From the NCBI GenBank assembly GCA_014084085.1, contig NPFB01000025.1, forward strand, positions 1 through 12,900: a DNA stretch of 12,900 bases. The letters are read 5' to 3'. Position numbers and translations under genes: made by a program. Under the pieces are notes generated by a model. It was not told where the DNA came from. It saw only the letters and a program-made list of their open reading frames with translations, and made no database searches. Origin of the DNA: Hondaea fermentalgiana (taxonomy: Eukaryota > Sar > Bigyra > Thraustochytrida > Thraustochytriidae). Position 1 is the stretch's first letter; the number at the start of each line of letters is the position of its first letter. Below are positions 1 through 8,161 of this stretch, in pieces.

Positions 1-1
1 T

Positions 2-1048
2 GGCGGCGCGAGCGCCCAGGCGCGCGAGCGGAGAGCACGCGAGGAGGCCGCGGGGGAAGCCGAGGCCGCGATCCGCGCGAGCAAGTGGCGCCTTCCCCAG
101 ACGGTGATCCTGCTCCGCCACGGCGAGTCGCTTGGCAATGTGCGCGAGAATGCGTACAGGGTCATCCCCGACTGGTGCATCCCGCTCACGGAGGAGGGCA
201 AGATGCAGGCGCGGCGCGCGAGCAAAGACATTGTCGAGCTCATCGGCTCGCGCAAGGTCGTCATATACTATAGTCCGTACACGCGCGCCGTGGAGACGCT
301 CGACGTGCTGCTTGATGCCATTCCCGAGGATCAGATCGCCTTTATGCAGGAGGAGCCTCGCATTCGCGAGCAAGAGTTCGCCAATTTCCAGACACCACGT
401 ACGTTCACGCCCCTTTTCTGCACAGAATCGATCGACTGACTGACGGATGCGGCGTTATGTGTTTTATTCTTTCTTGTCCTACCCCGCGTGTGCTCTCTCT
501 CTCTCTCTACAGAGATGCCGCAGATCAAAAAGGAGCGAAATCGCTACGGTCGCTTCTTTTACAGATTTCCGGACGGCGAGTCCGGTGCCGACGTCTACGA
601 TCGTGTTTCGTCCTTTTTCGAAACGCTCTTTCGCCAATTTAAGCGAAGTCCTGTCAGCGACATGGAGAGCGACAAAGACTACGTCTTGCTTCTTGTCTCG
701 CACGGGCTCACCATCCGGCTCTTCGTCATGAAGTTCCTGGGCTTTAACGTGAGCTACTTTGAAAAGCTTAGAAACCCTCGCAATTGCACCCCTCTCGTCA
801 TGCGCCGGAAGCTAGGCACCTTTGTTTATGAACTCGACGCCGCCTCGTGGCGAAGTATGGGAGTGCTTAATCCTTACGAGCAGTGCGTTCCCATCGATAG
901 CTTTCAGTTTCCTGTACATTATTGCGTCTCTCCTTCGCTCAAGTCCTTTCGTAGCGCCCATCGGAAGGCATTTGGAAACTGGTCCGAAAATGGAATTCAA
1001 GACGACGAAGACGATGTCTTTGACAGTTCCGGCGACGAATTCCACTAG
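2..1048 (+). CDS. Histidine phosphatase (phosphoglycerate mutase-like, AT74-type), 5'-partial, two exons
   Basis: Exons 2-398 and 513-1048 join in frame (phase 1) and give about 310 residues in the window; the true start lies upstream. The catalytic phosphohistidine motif LLRHGESLGN is encoded from about 110. It is followed by SPYTRAVETL (conserved Arg), the acidic segment EPRIREQEFANFQ at the exon junction, then GRFFYRFPDGESGADVYDRV and the second catalytic His in VSHGLTIRLF. This order and the spliced NFQ...RYGRFFYRFP...GESGADVYDR block match, from memory, the plant and yeast phosphoglycerate-mutase-like proteins (plant AT74 type). These are phosphatases of the histidine phosphatase superfamily, usually with an unknown substrate, rather than glycolytic mutases. 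A short acidic tail (QDDEDDVFDSSGDEFH) ends the protein. Residues before the domain are Ala/Arg/Glu-rich and look like a linker, so an N-terminal extension is likely. Family call sure; substrate unknown. Confidence 0.9.
399..512 (+). other. Spliceosomal intron in the histidine phosphatase gene
   Basis: The 114-nt intron begins GTACGT and ends in a long CT tract followed by ACAG. Removing it joins ...NFQTP to QMPQIKKERNRYGRFF in frame and restores a continuous family alignment. Unspliced reading hits a TGA at 437-439. The acceptor could be AG at 511-512 or at 513-514; only the first keeps the frame with the phase-1 donor. Confidence 0.88.
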
Positions 1049-1169
1049 CGGTAGCGTGAGATGCTTCTCGTTTGAAAATTGTTTGTCTAAAAAAAAAAAA
1101 GCAAAGCGAAAGGTTGATGTTCTTTTGCACCAAAGGAATGAGCACCGCTTACAGAAAATTCCATTTCAG

Positions 1170-1175
1170 AATAAA
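1170..1175 (+). promoter_or_regulatory. Candidate poly(A) signal AATAAA
   Basis: A perfect AATAAA lies 122 nt after the phosphatase stop codon. A second copy lies at 1383-1388. Which is used cannot be decided from sequence alone. Confidence 0.35.
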
Positions 1176-1183
1176 GATATACC

Positions 1184-1214
1184 TTCGATTCGATTCGATT
1201 CGATTCGATTCGAT
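1184..1214. repeat. (CGATT)n pentanucleotide microsatellite
   Basis: Five perfect CGATT units plus partial units on each side. It directly abuts the hexanucleotide-like tract that starts at 1215. Confidence 0.9.
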
Positions 1215-1303
1215 CTGCTGGTGCTGGTGCTGCTGGTGCTGCTGGTGCTGCTGATACTGGTACTGGTGCTGGTGCTGGTGCTGGTGCTACTGCTGGTGCT
1301 GCT
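1215..1303. repeat. Impure CTGGTG/CTG tandem tract
   Basis: About 89 nt of CTGGTG and CTGCTGGTG units with a few A substitutions (CTGATACTGGTA). The plus strand reads as Leu/Val and the minus strand as Ala/Pro, a composition effect. A short (GCTTC)3 run follows at about 1319-1333. Confidence 0.88.
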
Positions 1304-1471
1304 CCAAGAGAATGAAAAGCTTCGCTTCGCTTCGTTTCTGTCAGATAGTCACGTTTGCTGCGGGATCCCATTTTCTAAAGAAAATAAAGTAATGTCCAGA
1401 ACGCCAAGGGCGCTTTCACTTTCTACTAATCATAAGTTGTCAATGAGTCAAAGGGGGAGGGAAAAAAACAC

Positions 1472-2753
1472 TCAAATCGAGTACGCGCCAAAGTAGAGGA
1501 CGGCATACACAATATAAGTCTTGTAACTGCTCTCAAAGTGCTTCAAATAGGTATCGTAGACGACGAAGCAAAGAAGCAGGAGAACCTTGAACCAAATGTG
1601 CATGTCGTAGCTCGCATGTCGGGTCTTGAAGAACTCGCCCAAGTTGCACTTGTGGAACTCGCTTTGCGATGGAAGGTGCAAGTCCTTTTCCAGCGCGCGA
1701 GCAGCTGACCACTCTTCGAGCAGTTCTCGCGTTCGTCGGTGTTCGATGACGCCCGAGTCAGATGCAACGTACTGTGGGATGCGGCCCGTCTCGAGATCTG
1801 GCTTAGCGCGCTCGAAAAGAGTGAGCAGAATTTGCATGCGCTGGTCGAAAGTTTGCCGCTTCGCGTCGGCGAGCTTTGCCGCCGCAAGAACGACTGCTGA
1901 CTCGCCCTTGTCGTTGCGCGCAACATCGCTTGCACCGGCGCTCAGCAGCATCACAAGCACTTCAAGATGGCCCTTGGAAGCGGCCCGCAAGAGTGCCGTG
2001 TTACCGTGAAGATCAGTTTCCTCCAAATTCGCTCCGCGCCCAAAGAGGGCAATTACAGTACCGACATGTCCGTGCTCAGCGGCGGAAATGAGGGCCGTTT
2101 TACCTGACGAAGACTTGCCATCGATATCGATGGAACCATCTGCCTTGTCGACCATCGCCACAAGACTCTTGGTGTCTCCATGGCGGGCGAGACGAATGAG
2201 TCCACGCACGGAAGCATTCCCTGACTCGTAGTCGTCGGCCTCGTCATCACGCACTTCCGAGAGCGTGGCGAGAGGCGCGCTTCGTGTGCTGGTACGGGAG
2301 TTGCTTGCACGAGAGAACGCGGCCTCGAGGTCGGCGTCGAGCTCCTCTTCGCAGAGCCGACGCGCCTCGTCACGCGTAATGTGTCCGTCGGCCTTGGTGA
2401 GTCCCCGCAGCGAGACGCGCTTCTCGTCCAGGGGCTTGCGGGCCGCTCGAGAGCGACGCTGCCCGGACGAGGAATACGAGCCCGAAGACGGTCTCCGTTT
2501 GAGACTTTCGCGGTGCGGCGTGCGGGGGGAGGAGCTTCCCACGTTTGTCATGTCCTTGACGAATCGCGACGGACTGGGGCTCGCCGAGGACGCTACCGAG
2601 GACGAGGAAGACCCCATGCGACGCAAGCGCTGCAAACGATGGACTTTGGCATTGCGCTCGTTATCGAGCTCGTCGCCGTGTTCGCGCAGCCGCTCGTTTC
2701 TCTGCCGCGCGAGCCGCCGCAACATCATGACGCCCCGCGATTTTCCGGGCGTG

Positions 2754-2785
<32 letters not shown>

Positions 2786-3073
2786 CGACCTTTCTGCGCT
2801 AGATCCGTAGCTGCTCGTACTGCTCGCACCACTGCTGCGACGCTTCTTCAGTTTCTTGCGCTTTGATTTCTTCAGGTCTCTGCTCGAGAGAGAAGACGAC
2901 GGCGAGTTCCACGAGGATTCCGAGCTCTCAGAGGGCGTCCGCGTGAGCTTGCGTCGCAGAGCTTGCGTGCAGGACGCGCGTTCGTGCAGCTCCTCCATGT
3001 CGAGCATCCCGGCATCGTCGAGACCTTGACGGCTTTCCAGGTCGGGCCTTCGCCCTCGTGATTGCATCATCAT
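1472..3073 (-). CDS. Ankyrin-repeat protein with Ser/Arg-rich N-terminus and hydrophobic C-terminus
   Basis: A single uninterrupted 533-codon frame. An in-frame TGA about 39 nt upstream supports the start at 3071-3073, the first of three successive ATGs. Residues about 45-215 are Ser/Arg/Lys-rich and low in complexity, with poly-Ser, basic runs such as KKSKRKKLKKRR, and SP/TP sites typical of a phosphorylated disordered region. Residues about 285-421 hold three to four ankyrin repeats; the clearest are GKTALISAAEHGHVGTVIAL (about 324-343) and GNTALLRAASKGHLEVLVML (about 357-376), with GANLEETD and GASDVARND at the repeat ends. Residues about 494-533 contain two hydrophobic stretches (IWFKVLLLLCFVVYDTYL and YKTYIVYAVLYFGAYSI) separated by a short loop, ending right at the stop. 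Ankyrin repeats bind protein partners; the hydrophobic end could anchor the protein in a membrane. Its abrupt end could also mean a truncated channel-like protein. Cellular role unknown. Confidence 0.85.
2750..2787. repeat. Coding CTG/CAG microsatellite (poly-Ser tract)
   Basis: A CTG-rich tract with one CTT and one TTG interruption lies inside the ankyrin gene. On the coding (minus) strand it reads as AGC-type codons giving the poly-Ser run near residues 97-107, so length change in multiples of three would be tolerated. Confidence 0.8.
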
Positions 3074-3688
3074 TGCAGGTCTGCTGCGTCCTTTCGTCCA
3101 AGTCCTTGTCCTCGTTCGTTTTCACGCCCACCGACGTACCTACCTACCTAGGCCACTACTACCCACCCACCTCTCAGGCAGAGATTGACCTGCTGTGTCT
3201 CCGCGACCTTGAAGTTATTCGGCGTGTCGCCTGTCGCGATTGGCTGCTTGCTGCACGCCGAGTCGCGCCGCACCGGGCCAAGCGCCGCGGTGTGGTGGGG
3301 GCGGTGGTCTCGCTGCTGCTGCCGCTGCAGGCCGGGCTATGGCGGCGGCAGCGGCCGTGGCCGGGGGTGGTGCCGAGGATTGGCAGCCTGACGGCCGTTC
3401 ACACACTACACTCCTCCTCCGAGTCCTTTTCACGCCACCCCCGCGCCGGCGCCTGCCGGGGCAGACGTGCCGCGCACGTAGACGCGGTCGCTCTCGCGCG
3501 CGTCGAGCCGAGTGCCGCCGCTCGGAGCGGAGTCGCGTTGCTTTCGCTGCGCCAAGATCGCAGACGGCAGCTCGCCGTGGCTTGGCTTGGAGCGTCTTGG
3601 ATGCGCTGGACTCGGCTGCTCGTCGAGCACGTGCAGGCTGCCCCAGGCAGTCCCAGCCCGGCCCAGCGCCAGCTAGCCAGCCTGCGCA

Positions 3689-3724
3689 GCGAGCGAGCGA
3701 GCGAGCGAGCGCGCGCGCGCGCGC
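3689..3724. repeat. (GAGC)n followed by (GC)n
   Basis: About five GAGC units run straight into roughly seven GC dinucleotides. Alternating GC of this length can adopt Z-DNA. It lies in the gene-poor GC-rich region. Confidence 0.85.
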
Positions 3725-3830
3725 CGGCAGTCTAACGCTGTGTCTCCCGCCGCGTCCTCGCCGTCGCCGTCGCTGTCGTTGTTGGCGCAGTCGCTCTTTC
3801 GATCGCGGTCTGCCCGGACACGAGCGGGCT

Positions 3831-3912
3831 TCGATTTGAAAACAGCAGCCTTGGATTTGAAAAAGCACTCGGAGGAAAGTTTCAGCCAGAAAGAAGGAGG
3901 GAATTTGAAAAC
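3831..3912 (+). repeat. Three dispersed ATTTGAAAA units
   Basis: GATTTGAAAA occurs at about 3833 and 3854 and AATTTGAAAA at about 3902, with similar flanks (ACAGCAGCC, AGCACTCGG, ACAGGACAT). The set is short and imperfect; it could be a worn tandem repeat or part of an interspersed element. Confidence 0.45.
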
Positions 3913-4542
3913 AGGACATCTTAAAAAGCGACTTGAACTTGGGTTGTGAACTTTGGAAAAAGAGCAGTGGCCACAGCCCATACCAAATCCCTTTTTTCCC
4001 TCCCTGCCAGCGAAAGTGGACTCGGTCACAACTTCCGGCCGCCAGCAGACGGCGCTCGCGCAGGCGCCGTGGGGCTGCGCAGCCCCGTCGCAGCGCGCTG
4101 CTGAAGCGCGGGAGGGATGAGCGAAGGAAGAAGGGTCTCGATCGGGCATGGTGGCAATGGTGGCTCGATCGCGGCCAGGCTCGATGGGACTGGTTCTCTG
4201 CGGGCGCTGCAGGCCTTCCTGCCGCCTTGTGCGTTGGCGCCCTCCTGCTTGACGCTAACCGCTTTGCAGCCTGACCACTAGTCATTGGAGCAGGGCGAAA
4301 ACTCAGTGGCGTTTCACTGGTAGAACTCCCCCAGTCAAGGAGGTGCGGAGAGGGCAGGAGCGAAGCCCTAACGTTGAAGGCGAGAGACGCCGAGAGCGCG
4401 ATCTTGAATCCGACTTGTTCCGAATGAAGGGCGAAACCTCTTTCAATGCGAAGAAGCAGGCAGAGTACGAACCCGCGATTGCTGGTCGCGTTGCTGTTGC
4501 TCGCGCGGCCCGTCAGTGGGACCGGAAGCGGATGCCTCGCAG

Positions 4543-4572
4543 CTTCTTCTTCTTCTTCTTCTTCTTCTTCTT
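4543..4572. repeat. (CTT)10 microsatellite
   Basis: Ten perfect CTT units. Read on the minus strand as AAG it gives a poly-Lys run in an open frame ending at 4513 (…MKTKK…KKLRGIRFRSH), but that frame has no other support. Confidence 0.92.
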
Positions 4573-5680
4573 TGTCTTCATCTTTTTCTGCTTCTTCATG
4601 ACTCTGTAGTGATGAATGAGCGTTGCCGACCCAAATTCGTGGTCCAGGCCCCGATCGACACTTTTGTCACACCACGCCAAATCGCTTGGAACAAGAGAAA
4701 CGCCCCCGTCCCCCCTTTTCTCGCTTGCAGTGCGCACTGCTCAACAGCGCATTCTCGGCTTCTTCAGTATTGCAGAATTTTCCCTTGATCTTGGCCTCGA
4801 TGCCAAAAATGCATTTAGGTTTGAATCGCATCGTCATCGGCCAACTCGAGTCCACGCTTGCGAGCTCTGCAAAGCAAACGAGGACTCTGTCAAGTGGAGC
4901 AAATCGCGAGCTGCACCTACCTTGAGGCCTAGGAGTTCGACCATGATCGCGGTACGAACATGAACAGTCTAGGATGCTCAAACTTCTCCTCGTACAAATC
5001 GCCGGTCCATACAAGTCGCCTGCACAAATGAAGAGCGATCATGCTGATGATGCTTAGGCGATTCGTGTGGCATTCTATCTCTTGGTCGGACAGCTTTATT
5101 CTCGTGGATTTGACGCATTTCCTGAGTCACACAGGATGGAAGGATGCTACATTCGAGTTCATCGAAATTGGCTTTGCACGATGGTAGGCTTTGCAAGATG
5201 GCGCTGGATGAATGCTCTTCGTTCTTTCAATACCATTTCTTCAGCTGCATGTGGAAGTCAGAATGTAAATGAACTACACCACGATTCGCGAGAGAGCTTA
5301 GATACACCATCTGAGAGGAAACATGCTCTCAGCATCGTGTCGTTCTTCGTCATACCAAGAGAGAAAAAGGAGGCGACGTGTTTACAAAGCTCTCCCTCTT
5401 CGTTAGAATATTTGAGAACGGGGCGCTTGCTCACGGTCGCTTTCTGCTTTCTCATTTCTTTTCCGGGCCACTCCTTCGTAAGAATCAAAAGTACGGCTTA
5501 CCTTCACAAGCAATGCGCATGCCGATTCACCGCGCCCCAGACCCTTTCACGCATTCTCCCATCGAGAGAGAGGCCTTCTGCTGCTCTACAATAGCTTTCT
5601 CTCGTCGAACAAGGCTTGCTCACTATTCCCTAGATCGAACATTCTCTAGACCGCTCGATACCGCTGTCGAAGATGGTGTC
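4573..5680. other. Lower-GC region without a confident gene
   Basis: GC content falls compared with the flanks. Open frames are short or lack family features. A 175-codon plus-strand frame (5067-5594) starts with GTG, shows no domain, and overlaps a more protein-like reading on the minus strand, which is listed separately. Minus-strand stretches here contain several intron-like signals, for example GTAGGT at 4920 with TTTGCTTTGCAG ending near 4867, and GTAAGC near 5502 with AAAGCAG near 5444. A multi-exon minus-strand gene is therefore possible, but I could not assemble a consistent frame. Confidence 0.4.
4929..5328 (-). pseudogene. Possible decayed or intron-broken coding segment
   Basis: Three adjacent minus-strand pieces look like protein but do not form one frame. 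The stretch 5328-5230 includes LANRGVVHLHSDFHMQLKKW. After a TGA at 5229-5227 the same frame continues through 5226-5122 (includes ILQSLPSCKANFDELECSIL). A shifted frame then runs 5126-4929 and includes RRLVWTGDLYEEKFEHPRLF followed by MFVPRSW and a TAG. The last part recalls, from loose memory only, the PRLF-x-x-x-P segment near the end of large multi-domain signalling proteins of fungi and protists. A sequence resembling an acceptor (CCATCCTGTGTGACTCAG, ending 5122) sits exactly at the frame change, so splicing rather than decay is possible. Confidence 0.3.
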
Positions 5681-5774
5681 CAAGGGACAGGCAGCCAGAC
5701 GCAAGTGGCAGCAGCAGCTAGCGAACCCAAGGGACAGGCAGCCAGACGCAAGTGGCAGCAGCAGCTAGCGAACC
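5681..5774 (+). repeat. Perfect 47-bp tandem duplication
   Basis: Copy one is 5681-5727 and copy two 5728-5774; both begin CAAGGGACAGGCAGCC and end AGCTAGCGAACC and appear identical base for base. Two complete copies only. The 47-bp unit is not a multiple of three, so it would shift any reading frame crossing it. Perfect identity points to a recent event. Confidence 0.95.
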
Positions 5775-5780
5775 CATAAG

Positions 5781-6117
5781 ATACCCCTACTTGACGCGCG
5801 TGCCTCTTTGTCATTGGTAGCAGCTGGCTGCTGGTGTGCACGCCACGTGCACCAAGGCTCTTGCTGCGTCGCTTTGGACCTCAAATCCCCTTGGCTGGCC
5901 GACAACCAAACACGCAACCAAACCGAAGAGCCCGGTGCACCCGCCCGCCCTCTGCGCGCGCGCGACGTGACGCGGCGTCCTCTTCATCGCCGCCGCCCTC
6001 TCCCGCGCCTGCGCAAGCGCGGGTCGTCAGCGCCGGCGTCTCGTGCTCGTGTGCGCCTTGCACGGCGGCACAGAAAGAGCACGGGCTCAAGGACAAAACC
6101 AAAAGAGCAACACGAGA
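5781..6117. other. Upstream region of the membrane protein gene
   Basis: No gene seen. This 337-nt stretch should hold the promoter and 5' UTR of the gene starting at 6118. It includes a GC-rich part (about 5940-6060) and a purine/A-rich part just before the ATG. No TATA box or clear element is recognisable. Confidence 0.4.
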
Positions 6118-6954
6118 ATGACGTCGATCGATGAAGCCCCGGCGGTAACCGTATCAATCTATGACAGGGAAAAGGCGAGGGCAGAGCGTAGACAAGTCCA
6201 CCGCGAGGTGAGAGGAAAATATCTTGGTAAGAAGAGTGACTCTCTCGTGCTCAATGTCTTTGCTTCGTCATCGGAGATTATCTTCTCGTTTCTTGTTGGT
6301 ATCCAAATCCTCGAAGAGGACATTACCACCGGAGCTGTGGTTGTAGCGCTCAGCGTACTGCTCTTCGGGGTGCTAGTCATTTGGCTCCACTACAAGCAGT
6401 ACCACCATGATGACTTTGAGTGCGATCGATCTTCGCAACGATTCAATGCTATTGCACTGATAGCTGCTGTTATTGGCCTCCTACTATACCCAGATGTAAA
6501 GTCACGTGTGATTCAAGATCCAGGCAACATCATCTTTCTCATTCAAGGTACCATCACCGATTGCTATGGCACCTACATCGTTTCGAACATGTGGTCGACA
6601 TTTGAACAAAGGGCGGGAGAAAGGTCTTGGTCGTGGGCAAGAGCTTGCAAAGACTACATCTTTCTTGCCACATGGGGAAGTTTTATGGCCTTGCTTGCAA
6701 CTTCACAATTCATCATTTGCGCTTGTTGGTTGCCGGACAACTGGTACATGTGCTGCGTAGATCTCAATGAAAGGGAGGACTTCGAGGCGGCGGATGAAGA
6801 AACGGGTGACGCAAGAGTTCATCCCAATCGCCCCGGCTCCCCTCCTCTTCATCATTACGTCAATGAACATGATTTGAGCTTTTCAAGTCTATTGAGTACG
6901 ATGCTTTTCTGCACCGAGGTTGACCTGATTGCGATTGTAATTCTCTTTTACTGA
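6118..6954 (+). CDS. Multi-span membrane protein, unknown family
   Basis: A 278-codon frame from the first in-frame ATG (6118-6120, context GAGAATGAC) to TGA at 6952-6954. The frame is open further upstream but without an ATG. A charged cytosolic-looking N-terminus of about 40 residues (RAERRQVHREVRGKYLGKK) precedes hydrophobic segments at about 42-63, 71-92, 108-125, 136-158, 180-203 and 256-278, giving five or six spans. Between the last two lies a hydrophilic, acidic stretch of about 50 residues (NEREDFEAADEETGD). Cys residues cluster after the fifth span (CACW, MCC). The protein ends inside or just after the last hydrophobic segment. I recognise no family; a stramenopile- or lineage-specific membrane protein is likely. 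An AATAAA lies 38 nt after the stop, supporting a real transcript end. Confidence 0.75.
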   Translation: MTSIDEAPAVTVSIYDREKARAERRQVHREVRGKYLGKKSDSLVLNVFASSSEIIFSFLVGIQILEEDITTGAVVVALSVLLFGVLVIWLHYKQYHHDDFECDRSSQRFNAIALIAAVIGLLLYPDVKSRVIQDPGNIIFLIQGTITDCYGTYIVSNMWSTFEQRAGERSWSWARACKDYIFLATWGSFMALLATSQFIICACWLPDNWYMCCVDLNEREDFEAADEETGDARVHPNRPGSPPLHHYVNEHDLSFSSLLSTMLFCTEVDLIAIVILFY

Positions 6955-7280
6955 CGTTCCGTTTTGCCTGGTTACTTCTTTTCAAGAAGATAATAAATAC
7001 AATCTGATCTTTTACAATGCGGTTCAAAGTTTTTCGAAGGATCCACAATTGGTAGTGCACGCTCATGATGTGCGCCGTGCACAAAGACAGCGCACCCTCT
7101 CTTCTTCTTTTCCTTTTTTTAAAAGCTGCACTACATGCAGCAGAATTACGCCAGAATGTACATCATTTACAGAAAGCTTCACACATGCATGGCAACACAG
7201 GTCAAAAGTAAGTTCTTGTCCTACGACGATGCTGGAATTCTGAGATATGGATGGAGTCCATGTGTTCAACTCAAGCTTCT
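6955..7280. other. Spacer between convergent genes
   Basis: 326 nt between two convergent stop codons, AT-richer than the genes. Apart from the poly(A) signal at 6992 and a T-rich stretch at 7101-7120 I see nothing defined; short frames here lack any protein character. Confidence 0.5.
6992..6997 (+). promoter_or_regulatory. Poly(A) signal AATAAA
   Basis: Perfect AATAAA 38 nt downstream of the stop of the membrane protein gene, in an AT-rich setting after AAGAAGAT, which is the expected place for a 3'-end processing signal. Confidence 0.5.
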
Positions 7281-7811
7281 TCAAGCAGCGTCGGCTTTTT
7301 TGGCTTCTGCGCGGCCCAAATAATTCTTCTCGTCCGTTTCCCCCTGGTCCGTCTTACTTGGCCCTAGTATAAAGAGCTTGCCACCGGGTTTGCAAAGGTC
7401 TGGGTAAGCGGTGCGCCATTCTTCGACACTCGCCGGCTGTGTCATGGCATGCGAGACGCCGTCGCGAACGTTCGCGTACGGATCGTCTTCATCGTCGCCG
7501 TAGCCACCATGGCTGCTAGTATTGCTGCTGCTGCTACTGCTGCTGCTTTCTTTCCTCCCTTCAAGTGGCTCGAGGCCCTGCAGTTGTCGCTCTAGCTTGC
7601 GCAAGGTTTCCTCGAGCTCACGGCCAGTCTCTAGATTAAGGCGCTCAAGCTGCGCCTCGAAGGACATACCAGCAGCAAATTCAATGTCGTCATCAATCTC
7701 CTCACCGCTGCCATCGTGTTGAATGAAAAATTCATCATCCTGGTCGACCACTTTGAGCAGGTCAGCAGCGAACTTTTCAAGCTGCCGCTTCTCCTCCTCG
7801 TCGTCGTCCAT
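7281..7811 (-). CDS. Small acidic coiled-coil protein, unknown family
   Basis: A 176-codon uninterrupted frame beginning ATGGACGACGACGAGGAGG. The N-terminal 45 residues are strongly acidic (MDDDEEEKRQLEKFAADLLK; DDDIEFAAGMS). Residues about 50-82 form a probable amphipathic helix or coiled coil (FEAQLERLNLETGRELEETL then RKLERQLQGLEPL). A poly-Ser tract (about 89-100), coded by a CTG-type repeat, separates this from an acidic DDEDDPYANV segment and a C-terminal part with EEWRTAYPDLCKPGGKLFIL and a charged Ala/Lys-rich end. The domain-like C-terminus (about 127-152) could be a short binding module, but I do not recognise it. It is transcribed away from the next gene across a 350-nt shared upstream region. 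Coding seems likely from codon pattern, ATG start and compact charge blocks; function unknown. Confidence 0.72.
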   Translation of the reverse strand: MDDDEEEKRQLEKFAADLLKVVDQDDEFFIQHDGSGEEIDDDIEFAAGMSFEAQLERLNLETGRELEETLRKLERQLQGLEPLEGRKESSSSSSSSNTSSHGGYGDDEDDPYANVRDGVSHAMTQPASVEEWRTAYPDLCKPGGKLFILGPSKTDQGETDEKNYLGRAEAKKADAA

Positions 7812-8161
7812 CGCTAAAAACCAAAACGCTTGCTCGTCCGTCAGCTCTTAGGAAGAGAGGCAAAAGACGCTCGTCGCTTCGCCGCAACCGACACGTTCAT
7901 GCACACAAGAATCTTCTCGCGGTAGCGCCTTTTCGTCGTCGGCGGCGGCGTTGTCGTCGCCGTTGTTGTCGCCGTTGTTCTTGCTCTTAGGCACCAGCAG
8001 CAGCGGTCAAGCAGATCTGCATTCAACTCAGCTGGCCGTCTTGAACCACCACCGCTTGCTTGTTCGCTCGCTCGCTCGCGACGCAGTTGCCCAGGAGCAG
8101 CAGAGCGGAGCGACGCGAGCGCGGGCTTCGTCAGCCGCGTGCCGCCGCGCGAAGAGGAAAG
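7812..8161. other. Divergent intergenic region
   Basis: 350 nt between two divergent ATGs, so both promoters should lie here. It has an imperfect CGTTGT/CGCCGTTGTTGT tract at about 7930-7982 and a (CTCG)n run near 8066-8078. No TATA box was recognised. Frames crossing it lack ATG starts or protein character. Confidence 0.45.

Larger units (their letters stand above)
1049..1471. other. Repeat-rich spacer between convergent genes
   Basis: This 423-nt stretch separates two convergent stop codons and should hold both 3' UTRs. It has an A-rich run near 1089, AATAAA on the plus strand at 1170-1175 and again at 1383-1388 (possible poly(A) signals of the upstream phosphatase gene), and three microsatellites described separately. 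An ATG-started minus-strand reading (1371 to 1087) is rich in Ala-Pro only because it translates the (CTGGTG)n tract, so I do not call it a gene. Confidence 0.6.
3074..4542. other. GC-rich gene-poor region
   Basis: No gene recognised. The first 750 bases are very GC-rich and give long open frames on both strands (for example minus 4285 to 3215 and plus 3240 to 3839) made almost entirely of Arg, Ala, Pro, Gly and Ser. Because several frames are open together and none shows a domain, I read this as composition rather than coding. The first part, next to the ankyrin gene start, includes TACC repeats (3137-3150) and should contain that gene's promoter and 5' UTR. From about 3830 base use changes to mixed sequence with three TTTGAAAA-containing units. 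Confidence 0.5.

Noticed and set aside
1087..1371. A 94-codon minus-strand frame with an Ala-Pro tract and an ATG
   Set aside because: The body is the translated microsatellite and the rest shows no protein features.
822..1496. A 224-codon plus-strand frame with a long Leu/Val run
   Set aside because: Its first part overlaps the phosphatase exon in another frame and the hydrophobic run is only the translated CTGGTG repeat.
3240..3839. A 199-codon open frame on the plus strand
   Set aside because: Same GC-rich region, overlapping other open frames; looks like low-complexity translation of non-coding DNA.
3215..4285. A 356-codon open frame on the minus strand
   Set aside because: Composition is Arg/Ala/Pro/Ser-rich, no domain or conserved motif is visible, and plus-strand frames are open over the same GC-rich bases.
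4302..4320. CAGTG/CACTG small hairpin
   Set aside because: Only five base pairs with no context to suggest function.
4925..4950. GAGTTCGACC resembling a tRNA T-arm
   Set aside because: The flanking bases do not pair into a T-stem and no acceptor stem or anticodon arm is found.
5043..5126. Possible box C/D snoRNA (TGATGA followed about 80 nt later by CTGA)
   Set aside because: No terminal stem and no second C'/D' pair; the short motifs are expected by chance.
5067..5594. A 175-codon plus-strand frame
   Set aside because: Starts with GTG, no recognisable domain, and the minus strand gives a more protein-like reading over part of it.
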